A stretch of DNA of 20,327 nucleotides from Methanobacterium sp. (GCA_015661405.1 JACWMK010000036.1:1-20327); one strand, 5' to 3'; numbered from the stretch's first letter, positions 7,004 through 15,935 are shown. The notes: a model not told the origin generated them from the sequence alone. Program-made: numbers and translations.

Positions 7004-7377
7004 AAAAACCTTTAAATTTAATTAAACATCATTTAAAAGGCCCCAATAAAGTTCTAAATAAATGTTTTTCAAAGTTCAAAATCCAATTTATTAACTCTAC
7101 TTTATACTATATACATTACTCGTATGACGCATTGCTTAACATACCCAGAAATACTTTAAATCCATAATAATAATCTTAATAATGATATACAATTCATATA
7201 TCCCATTTTTCATGAATTAACAACTAAAAAAAGAAGAAATTCAATAAAAGATAAAAAAAAATGAAAATTTACCAAAATTTCATACACATCAACAAACAAA
7301 AGCAATGTTATACACCACGAAAATAGTTATAAAAAGAAAGAATACTATTTAGATCTCATCTAAAAAATCATTATTTT
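7004..7377. other. Gene-free AT-rich spacer
   Basis: No convincing frame, hairpin or repeat was found on either strand. The T-rich minus strand just left of 7378 could terminate the leftward hydrolase transcript. Confidence 0.4.
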
Positions 7378-8248
7378 TTATAAAAAAAATTTTCGCAACT
7401 CCCACGCAACACGTTCTGGTTTACCACTGTTAGTTGGTGCTGCATGATCAAGACCATAGAATTCACGCCGCTTAGCATGTGGTAAAACTTTGCACAAGGC
7501 ATCGATAATATCCTTCAAAAAAGAAGGGCTCTTACTACCTTCCATCAATAACACTCCTGCTTCTACTGCTTTAAAATTATCAAGAGTACCCTCTGTTTCA
7601 ACTAATAGTTGATAATCAAAATGCTGCGTAGGAACAAGCACTTGCAATGGCACATCATCACCAGTGACTTTCTTGAAATCATCCCTCAATGCACGTGTGA
7701 ATATTCTTACCAATAAAAAACGTGGTAATAAATGAAACATGGAAGGCATAATCCCTAAACCCTTCAAGACGGTAACTAAAGCTGCAGCAATCTCATCATC
7801 AGCAATTTCTTTATCAAAACGATGCATAACTTTGTTATATTTCTCCAGTAATGAATGGTCAATATAAAGTGGTGGCTCGTATAAGGCTATTTTATGGATA
7901 AACTGGTAAATTAAGCGCTGCTTGTAACGTGATAAGTGCACCTGAACTCAATCCAAATACATAATGAGTACCAGTTTTATTAAGAATGGCATCTAAATCA
8001 TCAACTTCCTTCTGTATACTGTAATCATCACCGAAAGATCCACTTAAACCCCGACCACGACGATCTGGAATATATACATTGAAATCATCGGACAATTCCT
8101 CACCAAGCTTCATAAAATGCTGTGAAGCCGCCATACCACCGCGAACAAGAATAAGTCCAGGACCACTACCCAACTGCCGATAACCAATAATAGTACCATC
8201 TTTAGAGGTTAACGAATTCTTAATGTATGATTCAATTGTAATATCCAT
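7378..8248 (-). pseudogene. Frameshifted alpha/beta hydrolase
   Basis: From ATG 8248 (GGAG 6 nt upstream) the frame encodes an alpha/beta-hydrolase N-terminus: LILVRGGMAASQ (oxyanion region), PDRRGRGLSG, and the nucleophile elbow GLSSG with S101. It stops shortly after LQAALNLPVYP. The other frame takes over exactly at that point with IHKIALYEPPLYI and runs to 7378, including a helical cap and a C-terminal YGLDHAAPTNSGKPERVA that supplies the catalytic His. Removing one A from the plus-strand AAA at about 7900-7902 (one T on the coding strand) restores a protein of about 289 residues, NLPVIHKIALYEPP. Relatives are commoner in Gram-positive bacteria, so transfer is possible. The substrate is unknown. 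The single homopolymer lesion could also be a sequencing error. Confidence 0.85.
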
Positions 8249-8313
8249 AAGTAACTCCTAATTAAATTTAATAATAAAATAAACAATATTTTTTTCTGTA
8301 CTATGAATTTTCA

Positions 8314-8323
8314 TAATATAAAA
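8314..8323 (-). promoter_or_regulatory. TATA box of the alpha/beta hydrolase
   Basis: On the minus strand this reads TTTTATATTA. It predicts a start near 8290 and a 40-nt leader that ends with GGAG before the ATG at 8248. The rest of the 321-bp spacer up to 8569 is AT-rich with no gene seen. Confidence 0.4.
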
Positions 8324-8569
8324 TTAAGAAAAATTTTCAAGGAAGCTTAATTACTTTTGTTTCCTGTCATAAATGATACTCCTCTTATAAAAAACTGGAA
8401 TATTTATTGATAATGACTTTATTTATTCTTATAAATTTTCATTGTTAAATAAAAATAATAAATAGTATTTAAAAAAATCATTAAAAAAAGTATTCAAATT
8501 TTATTCATTTGAAAAAGAGTTAAAATAAAATTTTTATTTAAATTCAATTTTAATTTATAGGCAATATAA

Positions 8570-9073
8570 ATGTGGTATAAATCTTATATTCCAAACGCTT
8601 TAACCTACTTCAGGTTCATAGCGGCGGTTCTCTTTTTTTACACGTTTTTAAATGATTTATTTCTTATTTCGTTGCTAATAATAGTTTTAGCAGGTATTAC
8701 AGATTTCTTAGATGGTTATATTGCACGGAAAATAGGTTCAACATCAAATAAAGGTGCATACCTTGATGTGACATCTGATTTTGTTTTTATAATTACTTGT
8801 TTTTTAGCATTCGTTATCAAAGGCTGGTACAACCCTTTAATTCTCATATTAATTATCATCATGTTCTTTCTATTTATTGGAACATCAGGACTAAGAAAAC
8901 CGGTTTATGATCCAGTAGGGAAATATTTAGGAGCTTACCTAATGGTGATGATCTTCATATCAATTCTATTCCAGGAACAGTTAATTAGAGAATTTTTATT
9001 GGTCTTATTAATCCTGATATGGATTGTTTCTGTAATCAGTCGATTATACAGTATTTTTATTCAGAAATTTTAA
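8570..9073 (+). CDS. CDP-alcohol phosphatidyltransferase family membrane protein
   Basis: A 167-residue integral membrane enzyme. The family signature D-x2-DG-x2-AR-x8-G-x3-D-x3-D is complete in DFLDGYIARKIGSTSNKGAY onward: D45, D48, G49, A52, R53, G62, D66 and D70, on the cytosolic side between membrane helices 2 and 3. These aspartates bind two metal ions and the CDP-lipid. About five or six hydrophobic segments follow the family topology. In archaea such enzymes transfer archaetidic acid from CDP-archaeol to inositol phosphate, serine or glycerol phosphate; the acceptor cannot be told from the sequence. No strong ribosome binding site precedes the ATG. A TATA-like TTTTATTTAAATT at 8531-8543 sits about 30 bp upstream, so the transcript may have a very short leader. 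The gene stands alone. Confidence 0.9.
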   Translation: MWYKSYIPNALTYFRFIAAVLFFYTFLNDLFLISLLIIVLAGITDFLDGYIARKIGSTSNKGAYLDVTSDFVFIITCFLAFVIKGWYNPLILILIIIMFFLFIGTSGLRKPVYDPVGKYLGAYLMVMIFISILFQEQLIREFLLVLLILIWIVSVISRLYSIFIQKF

Positions 9074-9235
9074 TTGAACGGTTAATTGTTTCTAAATACT
9101 TATTTGAATTAGTTTTCTGTTGTAAATTTAAATTTGGATACCATTAGCATTTGAAATTAGATATTTTCTTAACCTTTAAAGTACATAATATTTTATTATA
9201 AAAAAAAGCTTAAAGATTTTGGAGGATTTATTCTT

Positions 9236-9511
9236 ATGGATGATGAGTATAACGATGATAAATATATGGATGATGATTACTCGGATGAACGTGAAGTTCG
9301 TAGGAGAAGACGCCAAAGATATCATAGATATCGTAGTGGATTCTTATTTTGGCGAGTTTTAATAATTATCATCCTTATTGCGTTTTTACTCTCATTTGTA
9401 TTAGGAATAAATACGGGACGACTCTTTTTACCGGCAATAATTATTATTTTAATATTATCACTACTCTTCAGAATAATAATTTTCAGACCACGAAGAAGAT
9501 ACCAACGTTAA
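9236..9511 (+). CDS. Small two-helix membrane protein, acidic/arginine-rich N-terminus
   Basis: The 91-residue protein starts with an acidic tract (MDDEYNDDKYMDDDYSDE), followed by an Arg-rich stretch (REVRRRRRQRYHRYR, about residues 19-33). Two hydrophobic segments follow, at about 38-58 and 63-83, and a basic tail RPRRRYQR. By the positive-inside rule both ends should face the cytosol. GGAGG about 11 nt upstream gives a confident start. I know no function or named family. The arrangement acidic N-terminus, basic patch, membrane helix recurs in the 49-residue protein at 14681. The gene is followed by a short spacer and then a decayed membrane-protein gene. Confidence 0.75.
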   Translation: MDDEYNDDKYMDDDYSDEREVRRRRRQRYHRYRSGFLFWRVLIIIILIAFLLSFVLGINTGRLFLPAIIIILILSLLFRIIIFRPRRRYQR

Positions 9512-9588
9512 AAAAAAGAATAGTATTCATAAACAAGAATTAGTTTATAATTTTTTTTTTGGTGGTAAATAGAATGTAAAACTTTCTA

Positions 9589-10597
9589 ATGAATACTATT
9601 AAATCTATAGGGTCGCGACGAATAGCACCAATAATAACTCTTTTCATCCTGTCACCAATCATTGTGTAACTTCTCTTTGGTAGTACCCACTTAACTATTT
9701 TAAGTTCTTTAATCATAGAAATTCTCTTTATGGTGGTGCAGCATTAATCATACGATATTTTGTCCGAAGTCAAAATCGAGGATGGATATCTATACTACTA
9801 TTAGGAATTGCATTTGTTATATTCGAGGAGTTTATAGTTCTCCAGACATCTATATCCCCATATATTGGTTCCGGGTCTTATCATATTTATGGTAGATTTT
9901 TAGGGATAAATTGGGTTTATTTATTATGGGCTATTGGTTACGAAAGTGTATGGGGTATAGTTCTACCAATATATCTCACAGAACTCATTTTCCCCCATAA
10001 ACGTTTAGATCCATGGTTTGGCAAACGAGGATTATCAATCATTGTCAGTGTCTCCATTCTTGGATCTACACTCCTGGTATATCTGGACTCAAAATAGTAT
10101 ACCATCCACGATAGGATCGGTATATCAACCGTCATTCTCCTGATTATATTTGCATTCGTTATGATTATATTATTAATTATAACTTCATTATACCCTAAAC
10201 TTTCAATTATTCCAAGACATAGGATAACTAAAATAGCGTCACAGCCTTGGCTGCTGGTATTGCTCATATTTGCCCTAAGTCTGTCCTGATTTGTTTTGGT
10301 GGCCTTTGCTTATGGTATTTTTCTAATATACCTGCCATATTTAGCATTATAATCAGTTTACTACTAGTTTACATTACTATTTATTTAATTAAAACACTTT
10401 CAATGAGTATTAATTGGAATGATTCTCATAGACTTGCAGTAATCTACGGGGGTCTTTTAGCTAGTATGCTTGCGGGATTCTGGGTTAGTGGCATTGTTTT
10501 GCCAATAGATTTCATTGGTAAAATAATCTTCAATGTAAGCAGTCATCCTAATAAGTTATTTAGCAGGGATACTCATGAAAAAAAAATTATCGAATAA
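9589..10597 (+). pseudogene. Heavily decayed multi-pass membrane protein
   Basis: One long membrane protein of about 335 residues can be pieced together from three frame segments. MNTIKSIGSRRIAPIITLF runs to TAA 9667-9669 and continues in frame to about 9720. From 9723 the next segment reads LYGGAALIIRYFVRSQNRGW, then LLLGIAFVIFEEFIVLQ, YGRFLGINWVYLLWAIGYES and LTELIFPHKRLDPWFGKRGL; it is interrupted by TAG 10095-10097 and TGA 10287-10289. A last segment from about 10345 reads ISLLLVYITIYLIK to VSSHPNKLFSRDTHEKK and stops at 10597. That makes at least three stops and two frameshifts. The pattern resembles an uncharacterised membrane family I recall from actinobacteria and Firmicutes, with a GGGALL...GRGWPSILLLGxAYGIFEE core. 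That identification is tentative, and transfer from bacteria is possible. Clearly non-functional. Confidence 0.85.
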
Positions 10598-10704
10598 AAT
10601 TTAGTTTAAGCCATAAAAATCGAATAGGCTATAATTATATTATTAAATTTTCAAGTAAAAAGTTAGTATGTAATGAAGAACTAGGTAAGTTAATAAAAAA
10701 AAGT
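10598..10704. other. Spacer between pseudogene and miniature element
   Basis: AT-rich sequence with no gene, repeat or promoter that I can support. Confidence 0.3.
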
Positions 10705-10809
10705 AATAGGGTGCTAAAAAATTTTTTAAGACCTTATGAATATTATTTCGTTTTTTAGAGGCGGTAAAAAACTTATCAATATAATTTACTGATCTTAATG
10801 CACCCTATT
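10705..10809. mobile_element. Candidate 105-bp miniature inverted-repeat element
   Basis: A perfect 10-bp inverted repeat, AATAGGGTGC (10705-10714) and GCACCCTATT (10800-10809), brackets 85 bp without coding capacity. The next bases inward are partly complementary too. The outer end resembles that of the element at 6238 (AT-t/a-GGGTG-t/c-T), so both may come from the same transposon family. No target-site duplication is obvious. Alternatively this is a large hairpin of a transcript. The 230 bp between this and the GT2 gene on its right are AT-rich and empty. Confidence 0.4.
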
Positions 10810-11039
10810 TCATCATATTGTCTGAGGTTATATATAAATGTTATTGAAAGTTTTAAGAATTTAAGAATCATACTATATCTTAAAAAACTACTAATAATCA
10901 AATTTTTTGTATTATTTCTTTCCAATGAGAAATCAGAGTAATAATTTAAACTTTAAAAAAAAATTCTTAAAAAAAAAATAATATAGAAATTTAGAAGTCA
11001 ATGCTTATTTAACTTATATAAAATTTTAATAAAATTCAT

Positions 11040-12641
11040 TTATAATCTAGTTGCCTTTTCATTATCCTCCCTATAAAAATATATTAAAAAAATTGAAAGC
11101 ATAAACACGTTATAACTCGCCCAAAAAATTATAGAAGGATAAGTAATCATATTCTCACCTTTAATCAATCTCGATAAACCAATGAAAATAGAAACTACTA
11201 AAATGATAATTAAAAAGACATGAGGAAAAACTTCTTTAAAAGAAATTTTATGCACCTTTTTTTTAGGCGTTACCTTGAAACTTAACTTTCTATTAAACAA
11301 ACCATAAATAAAAGCACGAATATAAACCGGGAAAAGGCTCAGAAACAGAGATTGTGAAAGTAAAAGTTCTTTAAGCGGATATCCTCTTTCACCCCTACTA
11401 GTTAAAGTTTGAGTGAGAACCATTACTAAAAAAACATAAAGAGGAACATTTAAAAAACTTAAAAAAACTGGTTTTAAATTAAATAACAATACAGCTACTG
11501 GATACATGAGCCAAATTAAAGTAGCCAATCCAATAAAATACCAAGTACCAATCAAAACAATATACTCCCACCACTGCACAGACTTCAAACTATTCGGTTC
11601 ACTAAATAATTTACCCAACACTTTCTTAGTATTCTGAAACGTTCCATAAGACCACCTCATCTGCTGATTATAATAAGCGGATAATGATGGTGGAGGCAAT
11701 CCAACCGCATAAACAGTGTCAATATAAATAGATTTATAACCATAAGTATGGAAAATGAATGAAGTTGCTATATCCTCAGTTATACAGTCTTCATCCATTC
11801 CACCGATTTTATTGAGGTCATCCAACTTTATAAGAACATTAGTTCCGCAAATATAGGAGGTTCCATTAACACATAATCCACGGCAGATATGTTTATAAAA
11901 AACATGCTGCTGAAAAGAGTAAGCCAAAGCCAAACGATCCTTATCGGGCATTTCAAAATATTGAGGTGTCTGAATAAAAGTTAAAGATGAATCATTTTCC
12001 ATAATAGGAATCAAATCCTGGAAAACAGATCGTTTAAGCCTATGATCAGAATCCAAAATCAATACATACTTAAAATCCTTATTCAAATTTTTAATAGTAT
12101 CATTAATAGACCCTGCCTTAAAACCCCTAAGCGTATCCCGAAACATATAATTAATACTAAGACTGTTACACATTTCAGCCGTTTCTCCACGGATAATATC
12201 ATCAGTGGAACTGTCCATTAAAATAACCTGGAAATTATCATAATCAACATTTTTAGCCTTCAAAATAGTCTCCTTAACCATATCCGGATCTTCATTAAGA
12301 GTGGGAATTATAATAGCTACAGACGGTGCTTTACCAGTTAATTTAAACTTCTCTCCCAGGAATTTTTTACTATACAAGGTTAAAGACTTTAAAAGATGAT
12401 CCAAGTAACCCACACAATGTAATCCACTATATACAAAAGAAAATAATAAAATAATAGAAACACTTTTATCTAGAAGTGAAAGACCATTATTATTTAATAA
12501 AGGTAAAATATTGTATAGAATAAATAATAAGATACCTGTAAGCAGCATTAAAGAAAAGAAAGATATCACAGATGAATTTAAATTATCTTTAAATAAACCA
12601 AAAAAATTAGCAGTCAATTTACTATAAAAAACGGATTTCAT
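11040..12641 (-). CDS. Family 2 glycosyltransferase, cellulose-synthase-like, membrane-bound
   Basis: A 533-residue membrane GT2. Two membrane helices (about 26-48 and 60-80) precede the cytosolic GT-A domain, and four or five helices follow (about 358-382, 395-412, 428-448, 473-490, 503-522). All processive-GT2 motifs are present: first Asp in LMDSSTDD (D143), metal-binding LDSDH (D197, D199), TED (288-290) holding the catalytic base, and QQMRW (Q326, R329, W330). Such enzymes, related to BcsA and hyaluronan synthases, join sugars from nucleotide donors and often pass the chain through their own membrane channel. No PilZ domain is present, so no c-di-GMP control is expected. The product is unknown; an exopolysaccharide or cell-wall glycan is likely. 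A TATA box (TTTTATAT, minus strand, 12696-12703) lies about 30 nt before the probable transcript start. No strong ribosome binding site is visible. Confidence 0.9.
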   Translation of the reverse strand: MKSVFYSKLTANFFGLFKDNLNSSVISFFSLMLLTGILLFILYNILPLLNNNGLSLLDKSVSIILLFSFVYSGLHCVGYLDHLLKSLTLYSKKFLGEKFKLTGKAPSVAIIIPTLNEDPDMVKETILKAKNVDYDNFQVILMDSSTDDIIRGETAEMCNSLSINYMFRDTLRGFKAGSINDTIKNLNKDFKYVLILDSDHRLKRSVFQDLIPIMENDSSLTFIQTPQYFEMPDKDRLALAYSFQQHVFYKHICRGLCVNGTSYICGTNVLIKLDDLNKIGGMDEDCITEDIATSFIFHTYGYKSIYIDTVYAVGLPPPSLSAYYNQQMRWSYGTFQNTKKVLGKLFSEPNSLKSVQWWEYIVLIGTWYFIGLATLIWLMYPVAVLLFNLKPVFLSFLNVPLYVFLVMVLTQTLTSRGERGYPLKELLLSQSLFLSLFPVYIRAFIYGLFNRKLSFKVTPKKKVHKISFKEVFPHVFLIIILVVSIFIGLSRLIKGENMITYPSIIFWASYNVFMLSIFLIYFYREDNEKATRL

Positions 12642-12891
12642 ATAATTATTAATTTGTTTTAAGTGAAATAAATCCTTTCCTATCCAAAAAAAATTAATAT
12701 AAAACTCCGTTCTCTAAAAAAAATAATTAAAACCGAAACAAGCTAAGTATTAATTTTTTTAATATTTAAAAAAAAATTTCCTTTATCAAATTGTAAGTTG
12801 GATGAATATTAAAATTATTCTAACTATAATTGATTGGTTAATTAATCATAAATAAAAAATAAGAGTTAAGTTTTAAAATTGTTTTATTATG

Positions 12892-13035
12892 TTATCTTGA
12901 TTTCTTTTGTAAGCGGTTTCTGAACTTAACTAACAATAATATTATTACAGCAATAACTATGATAAGGATAATTCCCCATACTAATAAAGCTGCAGCACCA
13001 ACTAATCCATTAAATATGCTTTGAAGTATACCCAT
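12892..13035 (-). CDS. 47-residue single-helix membrane protein
   Basis: The minus strand from ATG 13035 encodes MGILQSIFNGLVGAAALLVW, then a hydrophobic run GIILIIVIAVIILLLV, and a basic tail KFRNRLQKKSR before TAA. This gives one membrane helix (about 12-36) with a strongly basic C-terminus, which should face the cytosol. It is less AT-biased and better organised than the flanking sequence, which supports a true gene. There is no Shine-Dalgarno; AT-rich promoter-like sequence lies directly upstream, so a leaderless transcript is possible. I know no family. It lies 250 bp upstream of the GT2 gene on the same strand but has no visible link with it. Confidence 0.6.
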   Translation of the reverse strand: MGILQSIFNGLVGAAALLVWGIILIIVIAVIILLLVKFRNRLQKKSR

Positions 13036-13318
13036 ATAATATAATTTGGTTAATTAAGTTAATTAATTTAATCTTTTTTTGTATGGAGTTTTATCCCAAA
13101 GATCAAAAAAGCATAAATTAGCGGGTTAACTATTATTGTAACTCTTTAAGATTACCCTTTCTAAGACATGCTCCAGGAAATTACTAGTAAAAACGGGACT
13201 ATTAAACCCTCTCAAGCTCAACCAGTAAGAGCAGAAGCAACCGCTAAGTAGAATTAGAAACTACCTATTAAAAAAAAAATAGAATTATTATAAGGGGTTC
13301 TAAATTTTTTATTTTTTT

Positions 13319-14032
13319 TTATTTACTTATAATTCCTGCATAAATAGCTAATTCAAAAAATTTGAAATAACAATCAACATCATTAAATCCTATTTCCTTC
13401 AACCAATCACACTGCATTGTAACAGGTAAAAGTATGTTGTCATATTGGTCTGGACGATTCACATATTCACTCATTAAATCAATTTTACTTCTCTCTTTAC
13501 CTTCTTCCTTCAATTTAGCGTAACGGGCATCGACAGTTAGATCATTGAAAAGAGAATTACCAAATTTAGTTAAACTCGCCACGTGATCTATATTTACGAA
13601 TATTCCACCAGGTTTCAAGATTTCAAATATCTCTTCAAATAATTCATATTTCCTACTATTTTTAAGATGATGAATAGCATATCCACTTACAACCACTTCC
13701 GGTTTATTTGTAATGTTATCTTGCCAATTACTTTTGGATAAGTCAGTATGAATAATACTCTGATTTTGGAAAGCACTCATCCGATCTTTTGCAGCGTCAA
13801 TCATGCTAGGAGAATAATCAAGTAATAATCCATGAGCATTAGGATATTGAGTTAATATGGTATTTGCAAGAATTCCATCACCACAACCAAGGTCAATAAA
13901 GTTACTAACTTCAGTTTGTGATTTTTTAATTAACCGGAGTAATATATCAAACTGTTCATCCACTAAAGGTAAAGATTTTCTGGTATTCGTTAAAAAATTA
14001 TCAACAATTGATGGGTTCTTCCAAGCATCCAT
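13319..14032 (-). CDS. Class I SAM-dependent methyltransferase
   Basis: The 237-residue protein has the Rossmann-like methyltransferase core. Motif I NFIDLGCGDGILA spans about 44-56, the acidic end of strand 2 is LLDYSPSMI with D72 (binds the SAM ribose), a motif HTDLS lies at about 95-99, post-motif SGYAIHHL sits at 116-123, and ILKPGGIFVNIDH at 138-150. The HHL segment and the small helical insertion after DHVA are typical of the small-molecule methyltransferase branch that includes CmoA- and Tam-like proteins. The substrate is not known. AAGGAG lies about 12 nt upstream of the ATG. The gene stands alone, with 280 bp of AT-rich spacer downstream and 230 bp of non-coding sequence upstream. 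Confidence 0.85.
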   Translation of the reverse strand: MDAWKNPSIVDNFLTNTRKSLPLVDEQFDILLRLIKKSQTEVSNFIDLGCGDGILANTILTQYPNAHGLLLDYSPSMIDAAKDRMSAFQNQSIIHTDLSKSNWQDNITNKPEVVVSGYAIHHLKNSRKYELFEEIFEILKPGGIFVNIDHVASLTKFGNSLFNDLTVDARYAKLKEEGKERSKIDLMSEYVNRPDQYDNILLPVTMQCDWLKEIGFNDVDCYFKFFELAIYAGIISK

Positions 14033-14277
14033 TTTATTATTTTCTCCTTCAAAATGTTTTTTATTAGATCCGATTATTTATTTTAAAAATTTATATTAAA
14101 TTTGAATAAATTATAATAGTTCAAATGTAAAGTTAACTCTATTTTTCTGTTAAATTTAATAATATATATGATTGATTTTTTTTACAAAATAAATATTCTA
14201 AAAAAAAATAGTGAAAGTTTATAGTTGATGACTTTTATTAATTACTAATTAGAGATTTAAAAGGTGTGTTTATAAAA

Positions 14278-14577
14278 ATGAGTGATGATGAGAATTATAA
14301 TAAGGAAGATTCAGATGATTTTGAAAAAGAAATTATTGATTTTATAGAGGATTGCTGGGTTTCTATAAATAAGAACAATAAGCTTGATTCTAATCAAAAA
14401 AATAAAATATTGAATTATATTGATACAATTGATGCTGATTCTGTTGCACATGGTTATGTTAATGAGATATTTAGAGTTTATTCAGATGTTTTACGTTATT
14501 TTTATGAAGGATATTTCGTTAACAAGGAAGAAAAAAGGAATCAATGGGTTAACTTTAAAAAAACTGGATCATATTAA
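14278..14577 (+). CDS. Acidic 99-residue hypothetical protein
   Basis: The protein starts MSDDENYNKEDSDDFEKEII and is strongly acidic at the N-terminus. A likely helical region follows, containing WVSINKNNKLDSNQKNKIL, and an aromatic segment RVYSDVLRYFYEGYFVNKEE. It has no membrane helix, signal peptide or recognisable domain. A GTG at 14266 also opens the frame, but it overlaps the GGTG of the ribosome binding site, and ATG 14278 is 12 nt further on, so I use the ATG. I cannot name a family. It precedes a small membrane protein on the same strand by 103 bp and could be co-transcribed with it. Confidence 0.65.
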   Translation: MSDDENYNKEDSDDFEKEIIDFIEDCWVSINKNNKLDSNQKNKILNYIDTIDADSVAHGYVNEIFRVYSDVLRYFYEGYFVNKEEKRNQWVNFKKTGSY

Positions 14578-14680
14578 ATTTAATTAAAAATTAACTGAAT
14601 TTAAATAGAAGTTTTAATTCAATATTTAATAATTAAAATAGTGGAAATTAATCATAACATATATAAAAGTGATATCTGTG

Positions 14681-14830
14681 ATGGAAGATGATTTGGATGA
14701 GAATAATAAAGGAGAAGCAATACAAGATTATTCTAGGAAAAAAAGACGAGAAAGAAAGAGTTTAATTAGTATAATACTAATTATTATAATTCTTCTTCTT
14801 TTATATCTAATATTCATAATTAAAATCTAA
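14681..14830 (+). CDS. 49-residue single-helix membrane protein
   Basis: MEDDLDENNKGEAIQDY forms an acidic head. A basic patch SRKKRRERKS follows, and one hydrophobic helix (about residues 28-48, LISIILIIIILLLLYLIFII) reaches almost the C-terminus. AAGTGAT lies 7 nt before the ATG, a GGTGAT-like ribosome binding site that supports the start. The layout (acidic tail, basic anchor, membrane helix) matches the N-terminal half of the 91-residue protein at 9236 and suggests a tail-anchored cytosol-facing protein. Function unknown. Confidence 0.6.
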   Translation: MEDDLDENNKGEAIQDYSRKKRRERKSLISIILIIIILLLLYLIFIIKI

Positions 14831-15161
14831 ATCATTCAGTTAATCATTTTCTATTTTTATTAGTTCAAAATAAAAAAATATTATTCTGTTTGCATGGACT
14901 GGAGTAATCTACACAATTTATTATTCTTTTATATTACTTTTCCACTAAGCTGGGTTATTCAATAAGTCTAAAAAAGTGTTAACTTCATCAAAATATAAAA
15001 AAAAATATAAATAAGGAAAAACACAAAAAAACGAGTAGAGTAAACATATATAATAAAAAAATAATAAATTAATTATATTAACTACTCTAATTTATAAAAA
15101 AATTTAATTTTCTCTTAAAGAAAATGAGGAATAAATTTTTTTAATTTAATAAGTGATTTTT
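14831..15161. promoter_or_regulatory. Control region before first TetR of the array
   Basis: A 331-bp spacer with no supportable gene. A TATA-like TTTATAAAA at 15091-15099 suits a start near 15117. The inverted repeat TAGAGTA (15036-15042) / TACTCTA (15083-15089) places its right arm directly next to this TATA box and is a possible regulator site, though the 40-bp gap is wide for one dimer. AAGTGAT before ATG 15162 is the ribosome binding site. Confidence 0.35.
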
Positions 15162-15719
15162 ATGATTGATGAAACAGAAAGTAAATTTTTAGATGCCGCT
15201 TTGAAACTATTCGCTAAAAAAGGATATACAGATACTACAGCTATAGCTATAGCGGATGAAGCAGGTTTTAATGAAAAAACTTTATTCCGTAAATTTAAAA
15301 CTAAAAAAAATTTATATGACATGGTTTTAGCACAAAATGCTGAGAAGTTTATGCAAGAACTTAGTGAATTTGTATTTGTTGATAAAAAATTTGAAACACC
15401 ACTTGACTTTTTAGAGCATTACATTAAAAATGCTACTAAAGTATATTGGGATAATTTCGAGTTTTTTAATTTATCCATCAATGAACCAAATGAAAAACTT
15501 GAACCTACTATGGAGAATACTACTAATTTTGTAGGTGAATATTTAGAAAAAAATATTCCTAATCAAAAAATAGATTACAGAATATTCGGCATCACCATTC
15601 ATGCATTTATATATGCTATAAATGTTGAGAGATTTCAAGGACGCACGTACATTAACTATGATGATGCTATTGAAAAATTCATAAAAAACAGTATACAATG
15701 TATACCAAACACACCATAA
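15162..15719 (+). CDS. TetR/AcrR family regulator, array copy 1
   Basis: A 185-residue regulator. The DNA-binding domain occupies residues 1-52: LDAALKLFAKKGY (helix 1), then TTAIAIADEAGFNEKTLFRKF as helix-turn-helix at 25-45 and KTKKNLYD after it. The remaining helical part should form the dimer interface and ligand pocket; it ends with NIPNQKIDYRIFGITIHAF and GRT near 160, shared with the three following genes. AAGTGAT sits in front of ATG 15162; an in-frame GTG at 15153 is part of that site. It is closest to copy 4, both in protein and in DNA. The ligand is unknown. No enzyme or transporter gene lies in the array, so it probably controls genes elsewhere or within the array. Confidence 0.88.
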   Translation: MIDETESKFLDAALKLFAKKGYTDTTAIAIADEAGFNEKTLFRKFKTKKNLYDMVLAQNAEKFMQELSEFVFVDKKFETPLDFLEHYIKNATKVYWDNFEFFNLSINEPNEKLEPTMENTTNFVGEYLEKNIPNQKIDYRIFGITIHAFIYAINVERFQGRTYINYDDAIEKFIKNSIQCIPNTP

Positions 15720-15914
15720 AACCATAAAAATTAGTAAGAATAAAAATTTAATTTTATAAACTTTTATAAACTCTTAAATTTAGTAATTATTTAATAAGTA
15801 TAAATTTTTTTATTTTTTCTATAAATTTATCTAGAATATAAGTAATAAATAATATGTATATAATATTATAAAATGTTAATTAAGGAATTTTCAAAACCTT
15901 TAAAAAATTAATGA

Positions 15915-15935
15915 GTATAAAAAAAGGGTTTATAC
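15915..15935. promoter_or_regulatory. Candidate operator/TATA before TetR copy 2
   Basis: GTATAAA, a 7-nt spacer AAAAGGG, and TTTATAC form a perfect 21-bp inverted repeat. Its left arm contains a TATA box that would start transcription near 15942, leaving about 55 nt of leader before ATG 15997. A TetR dimer here would block TBP directly. The rest of the 277-bp spacer is AT-rich and empty. Confidence 0.4.

Noticed and set aside
7890..7945. Programmed frameshift in the alpha/beta hydrolase
   Set aside because: No slippery heptamer with following structure is evident, and relatives are made as one frame. A plain one-base insertion is simpler.
10095..10097. TAG read as pyrrolysine in the membrane-protein pseudogene
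   Set aside because: TAA, TGA and two frameshifts also interrupt the gene, so recoding of TAG would not rescue it.
9938..10267. 109-codon minus-strand frame
   Set aside because: It is antisense to the decayed membrane-protein gene, whose codons on the plus strand explain the sequence.
13170..13251. 27-codon plus-strand frame ending KPSQAQPVRAEATAK
   Set aside because: Less AT-rich than its surroundings and possibly the end of a lost gene, but too short, and without ribosome binding site or family match.
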